Below, one piece after another: positions 25,626-37,572 of a stretch of DNA of 64,000 bases. The first letter of the stretch is position 1. Each line of letters starts with the position of its first letter. Position numbers and translations under genes: made by a program. The notes beneath the pieces are model-generated. The model was not told the origin of the DNA, did no database searches, and saw only the letters and a program-made list of their open reading frames with translations. Source of the stretch: Eutypa lata (taxonomy: Eukaryota > Ascomycota > Sordariomycetes > Xylariales > Diatrypaceae); contig JAKULF010000004.1 in the NCBI GenBank assembly GCA_022661535.1, positions 4,464,001 to 4,528,000 of the forward strand, written 5' to 3'.

Positions 25626-26059
25626 TTGGATAACTTATCCTTATATATGTATCAAGTTCTCGTTCTGTACCCGTAAACCCCGGGTCTATACTAAGGCCAG
25701 TATATCCCGTATATCCATCATGTACTTCAAGTATGGTTGGATTGTTGTTCAGAAAAGGGGTCTGTTGTATTTTTAAAGTAACACAAAAATTTCACAAAAT
25801 AATGCTTATATTAGAAATCGCCACAGTAATTCTGACATATATTATCGAAATGTTTATCTTTTATGGAATGCCATGCTGTCATTTAGGTAGGTGTAACCTA
25901 CCAGGAATGTTCACGCGCATTTATTTATAACAGGCCAGGAAAACCTCATCTTAACAATAATATTTTAACACTATTCCACCCCTTCGGAGAATCATCCGTA
26001 ACTCGACAATAACGACGAATACATGATGACACACTGTTCCATATAAGAGCAATAAAACT

Positions 26060-26420
26060 ATGGGGATGGCAGAATCGCCGCAGAGGCCGAAGGTCCTGCT
26101 TGTCACGCTCAGGAGCGACACACCGTCTATGACAATGGATCTAATGTTTGAAGAAGACCTACCGCAGCCGCCACCACGTATGTCTTCTTCCTATCCTTGA
26201 TCAATCAGCAGAATGAGTAGTGAGCTGACGACTATTTTCAGAAAGTTACATCGATATCAAACCAAGGCAACGCACTGTTGTCGTTGAACTCAAGGACGAT
26301 CTAGGCAATATTATAACTGGTCAAGTGGTTACAATACATATATGGAAGCGTTTTGTAGCGAAGCACCTCCTTGAACCTTATAACAGGGTCTACGTCCTTA
26401 ATGAAATCGGAGCATGGTAG
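26060..26420 (+). CDS. unrecognised small two-exon protein
   Basis: ATG 26060; exons 26060-26177 and 26242-26420 joined by a GTATGT...TTTTCAG intron with a CTGAC branch; 98 residues ending at TAG. The chain has a hydrophobic strand PKVLLVTLRS, an acidic middle MFEEDLPQPPP, then YIDIKPRQRTVVVELKDD and IHIWKRFVAKHLLEPYNRVYVL. I recognise no family. The clean splice and balanced composition argue for a real gene. It lies about 430 bases after the DUF1772 gene on the same strand. Confidence 0.5.
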
Positions 26421-27201
26421 GCGGTATTAACTGCAATGATGGTAAGGCTAAGGAACAGTTTAGGTCATTGCTAATGTAGGGAAGGGGCTAGAGGACACAA
26501 CCATGAAACCTGGCAGCTTTTCATGGCAAAATATGATATAAATTAGAAACTTGAGGGAGGGAAAAGGGGGTGAGGGTGGACTGTATTATGTCGTGACTGT
26601 TTGTCTCGTAGAAGATGGCTTACTTCTATTTAGACTCAGAACTAAGACCGTGCAGGCACTTTTTTTTATCCACTTTGTGATTCGTCGAGCCCTTTTGTGG
26701 TAAAGAGATACAACGTTTTGATAGCTGGAATGGTTGTAAATGAACACTTGGGCCAGGCCGAGGCGTGTTATAACTTGACAATACATTTTCTTTTAGCCCT
26801 GCTCGCTATGACAGTTGACCGTAAATGCGTGTCTTGGCAGCTATTCAAGACAAAGAACAAAGAGCATGGGTATACAATTGTATCCTTTAGTGTTTTGGTT
26901 AGTATCCTGCTACGTGGAGTTATTCTTCAAATGTGGGCATTACCCAATATCCTACAAGATATATTTATGCTGTGGTTATAATATGATAGATATACATGTT
27001 TTTAGAAGCAGCAATTGTATGAAATAGCTGCTCTGTGACAGCAACCCCGGGTGTCGGCTGTGCACAATCCCGTTGTCACCTCTTTCTTCTATACACTACA
27101 AAGGCCGGATCCGGAATATGTAAGAGTCTGTGAGGGGAAATACGAAAAGGACCTCGCAATTACAGGCTCCTACCTGGTGAACTTGTCACCTTACGAGCAC
27201 A
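26421..27201. other. intergenic spacer
   Basis: No gene recognised; includes the promoter of the kinase-like gene that follows. Confidence 0.4.
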
Positions 27202-29097
27202 ATGTCAAGTACTGTCCCAGCTAGCCTCAGGCCACTACCGAATCTACCTTCAAGACTCCAGAATCTACCACATAATGCATATAACACAGCGCTCGCCCTC
27301 ATTGCAAACCCTAGATACGGGTTCGTCAGAGAACTTGGCGATGGGTCCCAGGGTGGAGGGCTCTGTAAGCAGCTTTCAGACCTACTTCTTTTTTCTCCTT
27401 TTTCTTTTCACTCTTGTCCAGCATGTTTTTGGGAGAACATCTCTTTGAAAATTCCGTTCGCGCACCAAGAATACGACTTGGGAACCTATAATCATCATTG
27501 GGTGATCTGAAAAGAGACATAGCTAACTCCAGATGTTACAGTATTCACCGAACGGAATGTGGATGGGTCATTATTGCGACAGGTTGTCGTCAAGTACTAC
27601 AACCCTGACGGCAATAATGCTGATGCCCTACTAGAATTCAGCAGTAAGCAACTTCATGTTCTTTCTATCCATCTATTGCGATTCAACAGCCCATTTCTCC
27701 GCCCAGAGGAATTATTACTCCTAGAACATCACTTATAGCTCCTATTAATCATCGCTAGATTGCTAGAAAGAGAAATGGCTGACTCCGCATGGTGTAGTAC
27801 TTGACTTGCTAAGAGGCGCTGAGCACAGCGCGCAGCTGGTTGGACCAGGTATCTCGATGGTCGGGAACCGCCTTGCCTTGTTCATGGAGTATATCGGACA
27901 TGGCCAGATCGGAACACTTATCCAGAGGTTTCGAGATACCCAAACAGCAATACCAAACCGTCTCATTTGGTCCTACTTCCTGTGTCGTGAGTAGTTACCC
28001 GTCTCTGGAAAATTCTTAACTCATCAAGTATATTTACCAGTGATTCGTGCCTGTATCGGAATGGAGTTCCCTCCTGCAGCGGGCTGGAATGCACCACCCA
28101 GCCAAGAAACTATCCGGCCGTACGTCAATCCCGTAAGAAGGATCTCTCACAACGACATGAACCCCAGAAATATCCTCGTCAACTCCGCCAACCCTACCCA
28201 AAATCCTTATGACGAACATAAATTCGGAACATCGCTCAAGGTTAGTTTATGTATGCAATATGACTACGCGATCGGGGCTAACGGAAGAAAACAACCAGTT
28301 AATCGATTTTGGCCTCGCCGCCGTTCTCAACCAGGCAGGTTTGGACGGTACACAGGGCCAACAAACGCCTAGAAATAGCGCCAAGGAGAATATCTTCGAT
28401 GCTGCGACAGTGAGTAATGCCCAATTATAGCCTACCTAGTATATTGCCCTCCGTATCGAAACACAAATCCGGCTGAATTGTCTCACAATGTACTGACCAT
28501 CTGATTTCATTTCCCTCCTTATAGCTCGTGAGTAGGCTAGTGCTCCGAAACGAGCATGACATGTGGGTAGAAGCCACGATGATCGAGGAAACGGATGAGC
28601 CCGAGTGGGACGTCCGACTGCCGTCGCCGTTGCCGAACGGGACCATCGAGTTCTCGACGTTCGCACAGATGGGCCTCCTGAACGCGACAATTACGGACGA
28701 CCTCTGCTCGCTCCTCGTGCGGTGCCTGGCGCGCGACGAGGCGAACCGCCCAACGCTGGACGAGGCGCTCGCCATCTGCCAAAACGCCGTCCTGGTCAAG
28801 AGCGAGAACGACTACGTCAACGAGCTCGCGGGCCCGAACAGTCCGACCATCTACGAGAGCGACTGGGGAGTGGGGCACGTCGTCAGCCAGCTCGTCCTGA
28901 GCGCCGAGGTCACCGAGGAGGAAATGCTGCTCAAGCAGGGCCGCCGCACCACTTGGATTCCGAAGACGGCGGCGGAGCAGGGGCAGGCGAAGATGGAGAG
29001 GGACATTCGAAGGAAGAAACGACAGTTGTCGGCTGCGGATATGTATGAGCGCAATTTAAGGGAGATTTTAACACCCAGGTCGCCTTTGAACCCGTAG
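27202..29097 (+). CDS. fungal protein-kinase-like protein
   Basis: Six exons: 27202-27364, 27533-27643 or -27657, 27767-27986, 28041-28240, 28299-28409 and 28525-29097. About 463 residues if exon 2 ends at 27657. Kinase landmarks are present in order: a Gly-rich loop with GDGSQGG, a strand with QVVVKYY (candidate Lys 75), a FMEYI hinge, a catalytic loop ISHNDMNPRNILV (Asp about 207) and LIDFGLA (Asp about 239). A helical C-lobe with LVRCLARDEANRPTL closes the domain, and a basic tail follows. HND replaces the usual HRD, as in other divergent fungal kinases. The strongest donor for exon 2 (GTAAGC at 27644) breaks the frame into exon 3, whereas a weaker GT at 27658 keeps it, so either splicing is unusual or a small lesion exists. 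Substrate unknown. Confidence 0.7.
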
Positions 29098-29742
29098 ATT
29101 TGGGAGTTATACATATTGGATAGATACTTGAGAGTAACCGTAATAGCATTCATCTTTCGAGACGTCAATGTAATCTCTTCCTATGTTTTCGTGTATATAC
29201 TTTTTCCACCTAAAGTTAAATGTTGGAAGAAAGGCCTTGATTTCTTCAAAGGTGAGATTATAGACCTGGAAACGTTGTGTAGGCTATCGAACGTGTTAAA
29301 GTTTTAACTGACTTATCTCGCCCTTGCTAATGACTACCGAAGACGTGGTAACATGATATGAACGCTTATGACTAGATTGTAACATGTCTCAAAGCCGTTC
29401 AAATTGTATGCTAGTTGATACTTGCAGCCAGTAGTACATTGTTTCCAGTCACTATAAGTCTTTGAAGGGAGTTAATATTTTAAAGTCATTCGACCCGTAG
29501 TTTGATCAAATAGGTACACAAAACAATCCTTATCCAATTACCAACAAAATTCCAAACCCAATCTGGCCGTATCCAAGGCCGTAGTAGTACACACATCCTA
29601 ACCACCAATATTTTACCCCCCTCGTCCCCCAATCCTCCCATTTAGCTCCACTCACATGATATCACAACTTCTACTAGACTTCTTGTGTTTCAATGTAGGT
29701 GTTGGGACCTAGCCCCTCGATGGTGGTCTCCAGTTCGGTGAC
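29098..29742. other. convergent spacer
   Basis: AT-rich 3' region between two convergent genes; no gene seen. Confidence 0.4.
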
Positions 29743-30810
29743 CTAGGAGGTCGCCTTGCGATATCTGGGGGGAGGGTTGGCCACCTGATTCCGGGGAGGA
29801 AAAGTCTCCCGCATTTCTATGAGTGGGTGGTCGCGAAGTACGGCTCCGGGCATGATTTTGAGCTTCGAGATCCCGATCATCCACAGTTCCCACTCCGCGC
29901 ACGAATCTACCCCATAGAACGGCCGATCTGCTGAAATTATGGGCGCCTCGTGAGTGTGGGCCTGCGCAGGCCTCGGCATATTGAAACGCCAGAAATCGAG
30001 GAAGCATGCCGGCATGTAAGTTCCGCCCGGGTTGAAGGTGGCGCCGATCCCACGAACTTGTGCACGGTTGGCTGGGTTTTCAAAGGAACCCTGGGTTCTG
30101 GTTTTCGATGCTTCCTTGCAGAATCGCTCAACGTTGTCGATCTTCTGTAGGTCTCTCTGGGTGACCTTTTTCCTCAAACGCCCGAGGTGGTCCTTCCTAA
30201 CCGTTTTGGCAACACTGGTGAGCCCTCGTAAATAGTTATATCGAGGCGTGCTGGAGGCAATAGTGAATGTCGAGTCGTATTCGTGAAACATGATGCATGT
30301 GGATAGACCTGGCCAGAAGATGGCACCCTCTTCGCCCTGGCTTTGGAGGCGGCCTTGTAATCTCAAGAGCAAATCGTGAAGTGGGCGGATAGGACCCCAA
30401 CTGTTCTCGCGTACTTGAATGCGATAAGCACCGAGTCCTTCGGAAATGATCCGGAAGAATAGTACCAGGGGGCATAATGTCTTCTGCGTGATAAAACTGT
30501 TCGGTTCGATAATTGGTTTTTGATGCGCTGCGTGTGCCACGCCTGGACCTCCCAAATTCATGTCACGGCGGATGAACGAAAGGACGAGTTTGATTTTGCC
30601 AACCAGATCACGGAGTGGCTCGATCATGCTAAAGGGATCACGTAAGTCGTGGAAAAGTAAAGACCTTCTAATCATCTCCTCGGCAGTATCCAAGATAACA
30701 TCGAGGTTATTCTCAGCCATCCCAATCTCTGTGATAACCGGTTCAATGCCATCCTTGGGGCTGACGTTGAACTTGAATACATCGATACCGGAGGGTCTTC
30801 TACCGGCCAT
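29743..30810 (-). CDS. unrecognised 355-residue protein
   Basis: Intronless from ATG 30810. The composition is normal and helical (LDVILDTAEEMIRRSLLFHD, PLRDLVGKIKLVLSFIRRDM), then WGPIRPLHDLLLRLQGRL, FWPGLSTCIMFHEYDSTF, a basic segment RKDHLGRLRKKVTQRDLQKI and a Pro-rich end. There is no signal peptide, membrane span or known motif. The long uninterrupted frame suggests a functional gene peculiar to these fungi. It is convergent with the kinase-like gene and divergent from the gene at 31715. Confidence 0.65.
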   Translation of the reverse strand: MAGRRPSGIDVFKFNVSPKDGIEPVITEIGMAENNLDVILDTAEEMIRRSLLFHDLRDPFSMIEPLRDLVGKIKLVLSFIRRDMNLGGPGVAHAAHQKPIIEPNSFITQKTLCPLVLFFRIISEGLGAYRIQVRENSWGPIRPLHDLLLRLQGRLQSQGEEGAIFWPGLSTCIMFHEYDSTFTIASSTPRYNYLRGLTSVAKTVRKDHLGRLRKKVTQRDLQKIDNVERFCKEASKTRTQGSFENPANRAQVRGIGATFNPGGTYMPACFLDFWRFNMPRPAQAHTHEAPIISADRPFYGVDSCAEWELWMIGISKLKIMPGAVLRDHPLIEMRETFPPRNQVANPPPRYRKATS

Positions 30811-31714
30811 GTTACGAACAGGTGGTATACCGTGTATTTCGAGTATTGGTGCTAGTTTGCGTATGGAAAGGAAATAGTAAAGGGGGCTAGTTCAACAAAG
30901 ATTTTTCCAAAAGTCTGATAATCATGAACAAGTTAAAGTATTATACGAGGTGACCATGAAAGTAGCGTATCTTAGTTGAAGCACGAAACAGATGGCTATA
31001 CTGGTGATTTAGAAGATAATGAAAAGGGGGGACATGTACATCAGAACATATTCCAATTATGAAGAGAGAAAGAATTGATTAAATATAATGAACTATTGAA
31101 AATCTCTGACTGATAATTATAGAACTTACCGGATATCCTCTCTTCAACTTCGTGACTTATGAGTCGTGACTGAGGTTGGTGTTGGTGTTGGTGTTGGTGT
31201 TGGTGCAGGGGGGTTTGCTAACTAGAGGCTAGGTCTCCGGGGCCGCAGCCAGCTAGCCAGCCCTCCTACCAACGGCAGGCTGCGCCAACCAAATATGCAC
31301 AATTTCAGCCAGTAATGCGACATTCTTCGATGCGACGGAAACGCTTCAACCTATGTTTAGCAACCCTGTTCCATTAAAGCCGGCCAAGCATCATTATGTT
31401 GTTGCCGCTGATACCTGAGCGATTTTCAATTGACGAATATTTGTATCCAATCATTCCCTGGCATCTTGGAACTGTTTGTTGAAATGTTAAAACGTCGTCG
31501 CTTATTTAACCGCCGACGTTTACTTAACCGCTAATGTTTACCTAAACCGCCAACGTTCCCTGTAGTACGATTTACACTGCCCCACCCTCATCTATGAGGT
31601 AACCTACCAACCTACCTTGGCTGCCTAGCATTACTTCTCAGTATTCAACAAGGAACTCATGCATATTAATTAACCTTCCCATTTTCCCTCCTCCCTTTTC
31701 TGAACCATAACAAG
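30811..31714. promoter_or_regulatory. divergent promoter region with tandem repeat
   Basis: Region between two divergent genes. It holds a GTTGGT hexamer run (about 31170-31206) and an imperfect 17-19 base tandem repeat (31505-31559). No coding content. Confidence 0.4.
31505..31559. repeat. imperfect 17-19 base tandem repeat
   Basis: Three adjoining copies of a word like TTAACCGCCGACGTTTAC, each with CCGC followed by A-C/T-GTT; about 155 bases upstream of the ATG at 31715. Confidence 0.7.
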
Positions 31715-32972
31715 ATGGGCGCACAAAAGATGTCAACCGACTTATCGGAACCTACTTTGGCAAACGAAGGTTAGTTGATCTGAAGAATGCCGCCAATACT
31801 GCCTACCACCCAACATATTCTAACAGCTGCTAATGGTTCATGTAGATGTCACTTCGTTGGAGCCGGGGGGGAACTCTGAAGACAACTGGGAAGACGAAAG
31901 TATTAGCAGCCGCAGTAGCGACTCAGATGATGAGGAGGATTATGAAACTCAGGAACGTCACGAAGACCACTGGGACACGATTTACTTCACGAACCCATGG
32001 TCTGATGAGTGGACCGCAGACTGGCTGAACAATTGGGTTGAGAGGGGAGAAAGGAGCGCGACTAACGAGGATCTCTACAAAAATGCGACTACCCAACAGT
32101 GGATGAAAGCATTCACTTCTATGCGTCGCAATCGCATTTCCCCATTAACCAGGCCGCGTCTCTCCGGCAAGTGCACTATCCCTCTATTCCAAGACGGGAA
32201 CGGCTGGCAGTACCAAGTCAGGCTCATTATCGCCGATATTCCTCTACCCGTAATCCGTTGTCCTTCCACTCTACCAGGCAGCCAATCATGTTCTTCATCC
32301 TTGTTCTCGCTCGTACGGCGTATCCAGATTGAGCCCGGCCTTGCGGCAGAAGACGCTCCTACTCCGCCTAAATTAGCTGTCCCCCTGGGAAAGTTGATAG
32401 TTCGGAACAATGCCAGAGGAGCTGGTTCCCCACGCAGCTATTTGACTGAGTATACAGACTGGTCTGTGGTAGTGGATGTCGAACACGAAGACATGCCTCT
32501 ATGGCTCCTCGCCCCCCGTGCCCAGTTGCAAAAGCGACTGGACAATCCATCTTATCCCATCGAGCCGCTAAGAAATCTACCGATATTCGACGGTCTCCTA
32601 CAAAAGGAGGATGACTGCGAATACGACTGTGCCTGCATCCTTTCTTCACTCCATCGTCTAGGCAAGTCGCCGCCTGACCCTGATGCGCCAAGTTTTCAGG
32701 AAGCATGCGAGATGATGCGCAAGACTCGCGCCACCGTTGATCCTGCGGCAATCTTGTTGCCTAAGGAGAGGATCCAAGATTTCATTGGTGATGAGCCGCT
32801 TCCTGACCCATTTCAGCGGATTCCATACTCGGAAGTAGGCTCTCAGGAAGAGGAGACAGAAAGTAAAGAGGGGGCAGAAAAGAAAGAGCAGACGGAAAGA
32901 AAAGAGGAGACGAAAGAGGGTGGAGAAGAAAGCGCAACGAAACCCGATGAAGTAGATGCCCAAGGAAAATGA
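31715..32972 (+). CDS. unrecognised acidic protein with Glu/Lys-rich tail
   Basis: Two exons, 31715-31769 and 31846-32972 (GTTAGT donor, GTAG acceptor), 393 residues. An in-frame ATG at 31833 could start a shorter form, but the spliced start gives a better N-terminus. There is an acidic Ser-rich N-terminal segment (ISSRSSDSDDEEDYE), a folded central part with WDTIYFTNPWSDEWTADWL and WQYQVRLIIADIPLPVI, a segment with YTDWSVVVDVEHEDMPLWLL, and a C-terminal tail of Glu/Lys repeats. No known domain or signal peptide. Trp-rich strands in the centre suggest a globular domain. Confidence 0.65.
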
Positions 32973-33594
32973 GCTCAAGGCTGGATTTAAGCCAGTATTC
33001 CAGGGTCGAATACAACGTGTCCGTTAGGCTGTGTATGGTAGGTATTGTACCTTTCATGTAACTGAACTTATGTTATCTGTGGGCAAGTGTTTTCAGGTTG
33101 TTTTAAGGGTGTGGTAGATTCCTATAGAGATGTATTTCCCTTAGTAAATTTTGATTGTTATTCTTCTCATGCCTTGTACATTATATTCTGCGGATATCAG
33201 TTGTAATAAGGATGATTTCAGTGAAACTGTGTGATTGTCCTGTCGATTAAGACATAGTAAGTAAGGTTTTGTTTACCATAATTTATTGCAGGACCAGAAT
33301 AGAGATAACCGAACGTTGCTATATCTGCTATATTTTCAATTCTCAGAATCGTAATGCTCCCAGGTTATGGAACTATCTAACAAGCATGCACATAAGTATC
33401 CAACCGCATCTTAAACTTGTAGCCCTTCTTACTACCTACTTACTCTAACTTAGACTACAATGCTGACTCGTTGCGTTTTCAGAAATCACTAAGCGCCTCC
33501 TGGTTGTACTAAATATCCCAAGCGTTCAACTTTCCGTGATACTTCATGTGACCTGTTAGAGAGGACTGGCCGTCCTCAAGTCTTCTAGTGCCAA
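32973..33594. other. intergenic spacer
   Basis: AT-rich 3' region; no gene recognised. Confidence 0.4.
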
Positions 33595-34052
33595 ATGCTT
33601 TGTCAGAACGGCGAAACACTTGGAGTGGCATAGTCGGTGACAGTCTAATGGCGGCACTTACATCTGTGCCAGGGGCGAGCGCCGCCTTTCGCAGCGGAGT
33701 GGTCTTATACGCTACACCCCTGAAGCAACTGCTCATAAATGTCGACGCGGAGCTGATAGCCAAGGAGGGGATTATCCATGCCGACGTAGCAGCACAGATG
33801 GCCAGCGTCACCCACAATGCCACGACCTTTGGCTAGAGCCCAACGACGTGGGGGATAAGGACAACCGGAGCCGCCGGTTTGACACCACAGGATGGGGAGC
33901 CAGTGGGCATGGTATATATTGATATCGCCCCTCCTAACGGAGCTAAGGTTTGAGGGTCTTCAAGATCCTCGGGCTCTCATGAGCGGATTCGCGAATTGAC
34001 GATCATCGAAGCATTATCCCGGCTTCGTGACGCGCTGTTTGCTCGCCAATAA
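33595..34052 (+). pseudogene. cinA: CinA C-terminal/PncC-type amidase pseudogene
   Basis: The plus strand reads as a CinA C-terminal domain, the nicotinamide-nucleotide amidase family that hydrolyses NMN to nicotinate mononucleotide. QNGETLGVA lies in one frame (33604-33633). A short frame-shifting loss then hits the place where the catalytic SCTGG motif should be, followed by SLMAALTSVPGASAAFRSGV, YATPLKQLL and HADVAAQMASVTHNATTF. After a TAG at 33834-33836 the same frame continues with SPTTWGIRTTGAAG and PVGMVYIDIAPPNGAK; after a TGA at 33951-33953 it continues with SHERIRELTIIEALSRLRDAL to TAA 34050-34052. The order and spacing of the family are kept, so decay is recent, but the product would be inactive. 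The TGA sits where the family usually has a Trp or Phe. Confidence 0.8.
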
Positions 34053-34538
34053 GGTAGAGGGGTAAGGGGTAACAATCTATTTGGATGATTTATAATTGAC
34101 GAATTTTCGGTCTTTGCTCCGCGGGGTGGGTCCATAAGCAGAACGGGAGCTTTCGATAATGCTCGACTAAGGCTAAAAGAAGCTGACAAGAGGTCATGTA
34201 ACATGTCTTGATGTCACGGTCCTATGCGGCAGTTATAGAAGGCAATACAAGATGGTCAGTTCCCTAGCTTCAGCGGTGTAGCGGTATAGTTAATCATTGC
34301 AGTCACCTCAAAGTGCGAAGGGTTTTAAATGTCATGATGGTAGCTAAGACAGCTGCTAGGTGGCAGGCGGCTATTAACTGCATAAGCCCTTCATGGGTCA
34401 AAAGTCCAATATCCGCCCTTAAGGAGCAGTAGTTGCGCTACGTTGCAGCAACCGCAGGCATTCTGTTACGCGGACCTAATGCCTATCATGATATTTTCCC
34501 CTTGAGTGACTTCACCAGGCTGGAAAATTCAAGAGATC
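34053..34538. other. intergenic spacer
   Basis: No gene seen between the CinA relic and the HET gene, which converge here. Confidence 0.4.
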
Positions 34539-37086
34539 CTACCAAATACACCACTTACGGTGTCGTCGCCATTCTCCGCAGTTGACGCGAGCTTTACCCG
34601 CATGGTACTCTATAGTTTGCGCGTTACTGGGCCTGCTAACACTAGCAAGAAATTCGTACTTTGCATAAGCAACCCCGTCCTCTTCTCGATCAATAGATAC
34701 GATACAGGCCTTCCTAAATCCCGGTATACCATTTCCAAAGACCATCTCTAAAAATCTATCCTCAGATATCTTGAAGAGGACGCCGATTCTTGTGAGAACA
34801 CTCTGGCTCCAAGGCTGCGGCTCCGGGGTGTATTCTTCTGTTGTCAAGAGTAGAACGCGACCCATTTGCAGGTCCATTCGCACCCCGTCGCTCACAAGCC
34901 GCTTGGTCTGGAGCCAAAAGCCAGAATTGTTCCCAAACACCCATCCTGAGGAGCTGCTTCTGTCGGGTGCACATTCGATATCGGCAATAAAACCAATATA
35001 GTTGGCTAGGAGACCTTGATCTGTGATATTATACCCGGACCAGCTCCAGCATCCATCTCGAATGTCCAACCCTTGTGTGGGGCACAACTTTCGAGAGCCC
35101 AGCGCCAACCGTCATCCTGGTAACGTCGTCCGTCTGAAAATACAATGCTGGGATCAAACTGGCCGATCATTTTATAAAAAACGCGCATCCGCTCGGCTGC
35201 TACGCGGTCCAGGGTAATTCCGGGTGTCTTGTCGTCGATCTCTAAGATCCTCTTAGGATCAAGGTGTACGATATTGCAGAAGATGACGCTACGGTCCTCC
35301 TCCTTGCTCGTGGCACGGTTGCCGACATTGTTCCAATTAACAGAGACGCGGTGCCAGGGCTCCAGCCAGACGTCGCTGACACTCGTACCGAGAACCTTGT
35401 CTAAGGCTTGGTAGAACTTGTCTCTAGTCCGCGTGGCCATATCCGGGATGTCAAAGTCAAACCACATATACCATCGAGCAAAGAGATCTGAGGCAATGGG
35501 CGCAAGCAGGATGGGAAATTTCCGGCCAACAAGAAGAGTCCTACTAATTGTCTGGACATTGATAGGTCGGTCTAGGAACAGGAAGTAAAGTCGCTCGCGG
35601 GCCTCGAGCCCTTCTTGAAGTGTCCAGAGCCTTCGCATCCAAGTGGAGCAAAGCAAAATGCGAGCCATCACCTCCATGTCGGTGGCCCCCTCCAGAAAAA
35701 CATTGGATATCTCGGAATCTATGACGAGGACCCGGCTTGCTACTCAAAGATATTAGCATCGCAACACGAATATGGAATTCAATTTTATGCTATGACGCCA
35801 ATGTCACCTTTTTTGTAGACGTCTCTCATGCCCCTTATAGCCAATTTTCTTGTTTCCTTATTATCTTCCCCTACGGGGACACATAGCGTATCGATCCAGA
35901 AAATGGTATCATTCTGCTTAGACCGACTTGCGCGATTTACGGCATGAATAAGGCGTCTACCGACAGTCCCCACCGCATCATATCCGGTGCTGTAATCTCC
36001 AGGTACGTAGGCCAAGTCCCATAGCACAGATACGGCCTGGGATTGTAGCCAACGAAGCTGGCACAATGACAAAGCATTACGATGCGAGTTTCCCATCCCA
36101 TCGGACCAGGCGTGAGATAGCGCGACATATCTCCTCCCAGGTCTATACCTCACAGCCTCGATTTTCATCTTCTGATTTGCGGTATGTTGAATGCGGATTA
36201 GGGGTATAGCTCCATCCCTGAGTATTGTTTTGACCACGCTAACAAAATCAGTCTCTTCGTCGACGCCAAGCTCAGTGCTTCGAAGCGGCACAAAGTCACA
36301 TTTACAGGTACTCAGGCGATGTTTCGTCCTGTACTCATCTTCGTTGAGCTGATTAGTGCTGCATTTAGTTTCGGTACAATGAAGATGCCGCGATCTTCGA
36401 GCTGCTCTTTGGTCGTCACTAAGGATACTAGGACGGTTCAACTGCAATGCGAAGGCCTGGGGTAGAACACTGGCACACCACGAGAACACAACCGTCTCGC
36501 TTAGACACCATCCCCTTTGACGTAACTCAGTCACGGCCCAATCGTCGCGGTTAGTGGCGGGGGCCTTTCCTATGGTTATGCCGCGCATTCCGTCGCCGCT
36601 GTGTATCAGCCGATGGAATATAATCTTGTTCAATATGCACGGCCGCCCCTGATTGAGATACAAGGAAGTCTGCATGGGCGTCAATCTCTTCCCAGTCGTG
36701 CCTCGAGCATCTGGCGAAGACTAGACGTTGTCCATCTTTGCCCTTCTTACCCCTGAACTTCAAAGCCTTACCGACGTAGCGCGATAAATGCGCCGTTGAT
36801 ATGTACTGTTTATTAGTCTCAGAATCGACGCGAAGAAAGTCCTGCTGGTCCAGATCATTGAACGTGGCATCGAGTAAGCCGAGGTAAAGCCAGGTTGTGA
36901 TGTAGCGTTCTTGACCGTGCGGTACATTGACTTGTCTAGAACCATCATTGATATCCTCTGGCTTCCAGGGCCAGCCGAGTCGCTGCGGGTAGGAAATCCA
37001 CGGTTGTCCGTCGTAGAGAGGATAGTCATATTCGATTTGTAAGGGTTGCGGTGGCGACCGAGATTCCCCGAACAGATGCTCAGCCA
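34539..37086 (-). pseudogene. HET-domain (heterokaryon incompatibility) gene with two frame breaks
   Basis: Starts at ATG 37086 and reads about 160 codons (WISYPQRLGWPWKPEDI, ITTWLYLGLLDATFND, RHDWEEIDAHADFLV). Near 36600-36615 the frame must shift to continue as GITIGKAPATNRDD, LRQRGWCLSETVVF, then the HET domain RYVALSHAWSDGMGNS, LCQLRWLQSQ and FWIDTLCVPVG. A normal intron (35807-35740, GTGACA...GTAG, with a GCTAAT branch) joins DVYKKA to SRVLVIDSEI, followed by STWMRRLWTLQEGL. Near 35090-35100 a second shift is needed to reach LDIRDGCWSW and ITDQGLLANYIGF, ending at 34539. HET proteins trigger cell death on allorecognition. The whole architecture is present and the two small indels sit in otherwise clean coding text, so this is a young pseudogene unless they are assembly errors. 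Confidence 0.72.
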
Positions 37087-37374
37087 TCCCCAAGAATGAA
37101 TGAATCCCCTAGAGGTAGCCTTATTTACTACACGAGGTTGAGCACGTAGAGTAAATTGAAATATATTTGAACGCGAATCAGTTTAGTTTGATGAGAAGGC
37201 CAGGTATCGCAGGAATAGTCTCTTTTGACGAGTTGTTTTATAATAAATCGTAACCTTGGAATTGCTGACGAGGGGCTTGGTGGCGCTTGTTTTTGTCGCC
37301 CTTAACGAATGCGGAGTGCTTACAATTGTCGTGAAATATAAAGGTTTGATTTGCCGTATTACGGCGGACGAGAG

Positions 37375-37560
37375 GGTTAATTATGTTAAATAATTAAAAC
37401 TATTACGAATTTACATACTTAATTAAAAAAATTTATAAAAGATATAAAACATATAATTTATTATTATAATTTTACAATTTTCAAAATACATTTTAATTAA
37501 AAATATATATTATAATATTTTATATTTATTAATTATAATTTAAAAACGATGGGCGAATTT
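37375..37560. repeat. AT-rich, RIP-like block (left)
   Basis: About 185 bases almost entirely of A and T, with TTAATTA and TATAAT words and hardly any G or C. It abuts the truncated 5' end of the F-box-like fragment. Such blocks in filamentous ascomycetes are usually RIP-degraded transposons. No transposase is readable. Confidence 0.65.
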
Positions 37561-37572
37561 GCGCCCTTTTAA

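Noticed and set aside
28436..29149. Several frames on both strands over the last kinase exon
   Set aside because: Shadows of the kinase-like coding frame, which alone shows family motifs.
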